From Hevea brasiliensis (Eukaryota > Streptophyta > Magnoliopsida > Malpighiales > Euphorbiaceae): DNA of 64,000 nt. Positions 60,079-64,000 of this stretch are shown here, piece after piece. The DNA is taken from positions 68,966,324 through 69,030,323 of the forward strand of contig NC_079505.1 in the NCBI RefSeq assembly GCF_030052815.1, read 5' to 3'. The position numbers and the translations under genes were made by a program. Numbering within the stretch: the stretch's first letter is position 1; the number at the start of each line of letters is the position of its first letter. The notes under the pieces were generated by a model. It had not been told where the DNA came from. It saw nothing but the letters and a program-made list of their open reading frames with translations, and searched no databases.

Positions 60079-62785
60079 TGTTGCACTCATTCCATGTAGG
60101 CGTTTTAGGGTAGTTTTGCATCTATTTTGCCCTTATATTTTAGTATATTTTATGTTTTTAGCTTTATTTTAGCTTATTTGTTAACTTTAGTTACTTTATA
60201 TTTTATTTTTGTAATTTTATTATTTTTAATAGGTTTTTGTGGCAAATTGAGGGTCAATGAGTGTATTAGGAAGTGATTTGAAGAAATTTGGAGTTTCCTA
60301 AGCATGGAGAAAAGTTGAAGAAATTAAGCCTTGAAAGATCAAGTTAGCCGAAATTTGCTTGAGACTTTGCTTATGATGCTACTCAGGGTATGTTATATTG
60401 CTTAACCTTAAGCCACAAGTCAAGCACACCTTAAATCCTACACATTCAAGCTTTCATCCCAAAACCTGTCGAGAATTGCTTGAGATTCTGCTTAGGGTAA
60501 GCAGCAGTACTTAAGGTGCAACACAGGTTAAGCTAAAAGTCAAGCATGAGCAGAAAAACTCATTTTATTTCAAACCTGCCGAGATTTGCTGAGGATTTGC
60601 TTAACCTTAAGCAGACAGTGCACACTACAGGCCGAAAATTGCTGAAAAAGCTGCTTAGAGTAAGCAGTACCCTAAGTAGACTGCCCAAAACGTGAATCAC
60701 TCTACCGACTTAGATATTTCTACACCTCATTTCCTATCCACTCCTTGGCTCTTATCTATTTTTAGGGCTACTTATGGACCATATAAAAGTATCATTTTCT
60801 AGTTTTTGCCACAAGAGGAAACAATAAGAAACAAAAGAAAAAAAAATTTACAAAAGAGAGAAAAGGGGAGAAGGACGCCATTATTTCTGAGGAAGAGGAG
60901 CTGCTGCAACCATCTCTAGAAGCTCCAGAAATAAGAGTTTTGGGTTCTTCTACCTGGGTTTTTCCATTTCTAGTCCTCTTATCATGTTATTCTTTACTTT
61001 TCCATCAATTTCTCTTGTAAATATCAACATGAGTGAGTAAACTCTTTGAATTTTAGAGTTGGGAAATATGTTTTAGATTTATCTGTGAATTTGGACTGGT
61101 TATTTCCATATTTTATATAAATATGAGTTTTGATTCATTTCTTGTGTGCTTGATTTACTTACCTAATGTTGGTACCCATTGGGTATTGTGTTAATCTTTG
61201 ATTGAAGGACCAAAAGGTGAAGGTCATTGATAGATAATCAAGGATTGGAACTTAAAATTACCTAGATTTAGAAATAAACTAGGGTTTTAAGAGGAATTAA
61301 TGATTGGTTACAAAACTTAATGGGTTTTAAAGTAATCAAATATCATACGAAAGTAGGTTTGGTTATCTTAGAACACACTTTGGTTTACTTGAAAAAGATA
61401 TTAAAGGAATTTAGGATCAATCACCTTCAAACTCTATTTTTTTTTTCTTAAAATTGGAATACCCAAGACAAATCCCAATTAATTTATGCATAAACCCCCA
61501 ACTCTGGAATCATCTTTATCATAATTAGACTTTGATTTAAATTATCCATTATTAATTTAGTTCAATTGCATCTAGATTTAGAATTTCTTTACTCGCTCTT
61601 TACCCATTCCAATTAGATTTATCAATTTACTTTGCTCATTTATATTTACCATTTATTCATCAATCATTAGCTTAAATAATCGCTTCATTCATAGTATGGT
61701 ACTCAAACAGCAAATCCTTGTGGGAACGATACTTTACTTATCACTCTATTACTTGATACGATCCATATACTTGCGGATCTATGCCATCAAGTTTTTGGCG
61801 CCTTTATCGGGGATTTGATTTTTGTTTGATATTGAACGATTGTTTGTTTGGTTAATTTGGGCATTTTATTTTATTTTATTTTTAATTTCTTTTACCATTT
61901 TACTTTGAGAATTTGTTTATTTTGTTTTTCAGGTACCTTTATTTTATGAGAAGGACAAAAAGTGAAGAAATCAATTTATTCTTTGATCCAGAAATAGAAA
62001 AGACAGCAAGAGCTTTAAGAGCAGAAGCTAAGAGGAGAAAAGCTGAATTTAAAGCTCAACAACAACAAGAAAGAGCACAAGAGCAAGAGCAAGAGCAACT
62101 ACAAGAAGAGATGGCCAACAACAATAACAACCGTTCCGTGAAGGATCACGCTTATCCTAACATTGGGGATTTCATGCCAAATATCACAAGACCAAGAGTA
62201 GAAGCTAATAATTTTGAATTGAAGCCTGCACTCTGTCAGATGGTACAACAATCACAATTTGGGGGAAGTCCAAGTGAAAGTCCACATGTTCATCTAGCAC
62301 ACTTTCTTGAGATTAGTGATATGTTGAAGATAAATGGAGTTTCTGATGATGCAATTCGACTCAGATTATTTCCTTTTTCTTTGAAGGACCGAGCTAGAGA
62401 GTGATTATATTCTTTTCCACTGCGTTCTATCACAACATGGGATGAACTTTCTCAAGCATTTTTAGCTCAATATTTTCCACCAAGTAAGGCAGCTAAGCTA
62501 AGAAATGAGCTGACTTCTTTCAAACCTAGAGATGATGAGAGCTTGTATGAAGCATGGGAGAGGTACAAGGATTTGCAAAGGAGATGTCCACACCATGGGA
62601 TTCCTAAGTGGATGCTTTTTCAACACTTTTACAATGGAGTTTCACCAGCTATTAGAATTGCAATTGATGCATCCTCTGTAGGTGATCTTATGGAGAAATC
62701 TAAAGATGAAGCTTTTTCTGCTCTAGATAAAATTGCTTACAATAACTACCAGTGGAGTTGTGAGAGGAATGAGATCAAGAAACCA
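60079..62785 (+). mobile_element. Second Athila copy, partial (5' LTR plus gag start)
   Basis: LTR 60079-61789 (1711 bp; tgttgcac...gccatca), PBS-like site 61796-61813 and partial gag 61946-62785, colinear with 716-3415. Similarity stops at about 62785 in the middle of gag, where unrelated sequence begins. It lies within the diverged LTR fragment starting at 59719. Confidence 0.88.
61946..62785 (+). pseudogene. Athila gag, partial, with a single premature TGA
   Basis: The frame from ATG 61946 (MRRTKSEEINLFFDPE...) is open except for TGA at 62402-62404 and then continues in the same frame through SQAFLAQYFPPSK, LTSFKPRDDES and WMLFQHFYNGVSPA to about 62785, where the homology ends. The TGA sits at the same codon as in the other copy (3028-3030), where related gag proteins have Trp. 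Gag forms the virus-like particle of the element. Confidence 0.85.
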
Positions 62786-63142
62786 ACTGGAGTTTTGTTT
62801 TCTCATGTTTTTCTCACATTTCTACGTAGCTTCATAATCGGAATAATGGTCCGTAGTACTTTAACCAATACTATTTACTCATCGATTGCTTACCTCATGT
62901 GCCCAGTTTCTTATGGGCTTCTGTCATAAGTTAGATTCAAATTCATTTTAATTTTAGAGGTAAGCAAATCTGTGTGCTAATGGATCTACTTTTTCTAGGA
63001 CCTCGTATGATCCTATGGGTGAGAACTTAGTTTTACTCTTTTCTTATCAAATCTCTTAATCATTTGATGTAACCTTCAGTTTAGTTTAAAATATTTTAGT
63101 CTTTTTTTGTTGTTGTTTTAGCAATTACTTTCCCTTGTGGTC

Positions 63143-63184
<42 letters not shown>

Positions 63185-64000
63185 GGTCATATATGAACTA
63201 CTTTTCTCTTTCTTGGCCATAGGTCCATAACTATTATCTTACCATCTCCATTTATGACCAAGGCCTATGTGTTATTTTGCACTATTTTGTTTGCTTTGGT
63301 TTAACTTATTTCTTTCTTGATAAAATAGTTCGGGGTATCGTTATGCATCTTAAGTAAGTTGTTTGCCTTGGTGGCAATTCCTCATCTAATGTTTTTCTCA
63401 TTTCTTACTGTTCTATTTATTTTTATCTATCGATATTTTATAACTTATTTTGCACTGATGTGTAGTTATTACTTTCTTTTGTACTAAAGTATAACCTTTC
63501 AATATTCTAACTTTAGAGTTTTAAACTCCAGGTTAGGACTTTCAAACTCCTTTCCAATAAGAAAACTTTATCTTATCATAACTATACCAAAACAGATGCG
63601 TTTGCAACTATTCTTATTTTTGTGTACTATTGGGTAGTACGTAGCTCTACACAATAAATCCCAAGTCAGTACTGTAATCTGCAGCTTACAGCACAACATC
63701 AAGAATATTGTATAGTTACTACGATACATCCCAATATATCAAACTTCCCTATATCTTATTTCTTTCAAATCTACTAATATCTTAAACTTATTTTGATTAT
63801 GGTACCCACTGACATTTATCAGCAGTAATACCTTTACTTGCATCTAAGGTAGCTATGTTACTATAACTTACTTTTAGGTTCTCTTGTCTTACCTAATTAG
63901 GCTTACTAATTAACTTTACAAATTCTTAACTGACAAACTCTTCCAAAATTAATTTTAAAAAGACTAGTCATTAACATATCAATTTTTTTTTTTAACACAT
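62786..64000. other. Unidentified sequence interrupting Athila gag
   Basis: No ORF or LTR boundary recognised. It contains a poly-T run (63148-63176). Because it begins inside gag, it is probably another inserted or rearranged element continuing beyond the window. Confidence 0.5.

Overview
This is a plant nuclear window. It is AT-rich, contains spliced genes with GT-AG introns, and about 60% of it is LTR retrotransposon. The gene families (a KIX8/KIX9-type EAR co-repressor and stellacyanin/early-nodulin-like phytocyanins) and the retroelement lineages (Athila, Tekay chromovirus, copia) indicate a eudicot. A woody Malpighiales/Euphorbiaceae genome such as Hevea or Manihot is my guess, from sequence flavour only.

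Layout. Positions 1-24421 form one nested retroelement tower. The oldest layer is a minus-strand Ty3/gypsy (Tekay-like) element: its primer-binding site lies at 45-56 and its ~3.5-kb 5' LTR begins at 24421 and ends at 62. That LTR is split by an Athila-type element (716-9751; gag-protease only, no RT/RNase H/integrase, 3' LTR truncated) and by a structurally complete Tekay element (11448-23241; 3.5-kb LTRs, gag-PR-RT-RH-INT-chromodomain, TSD TGAAA, many stop codons). A 2.6-kb solo LTR with TSD ATAAG follows at 24589-27204.

Positions 28466-30214 hold the clearest single-copy gene, a four-exon plus-strand gene encoding a 416-aa KIX-domain protein with an EAR motif (DLSLRLGL).

Positions 34282-58085 hold three minus-strand phytocyanin genes in tandem. 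Gene A (157 aa) has a 5.1-kb intron containing a degenerate copia element (34835-39451, TSD TTAAT), which itself contains a fold-back MULE-like element (38152-38964, apparent 9-bp TSD). Gene B (177 aa) is a compact two-exon gene with all four copper ligands. Gene C (320 aa, three exons) has two phytocyanin domains, each of which has lost the first His and the Cys copper ligands. Between these lie a second solo LTR of the same family as the first (41054-43037, TSD ATTAC), microsatellites, a ~1-kb direct duplication (49043/51328) and several fold-back MITEs.

Positions 59719-64000 are retroelement again: a diverged fragment of the solo-LTR family interrupted at 60079 by a second Athila copy, with a full 5' LTR and partial gag, itself broken near 62785.

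No RNA gene, CRISPR array or novel defence-like system was seen. The points of most interest are the nested insertions in the gene A intron, the double copper-less phytocyanin, and a premature TGA shared at the same gag codon by both Athila copies.
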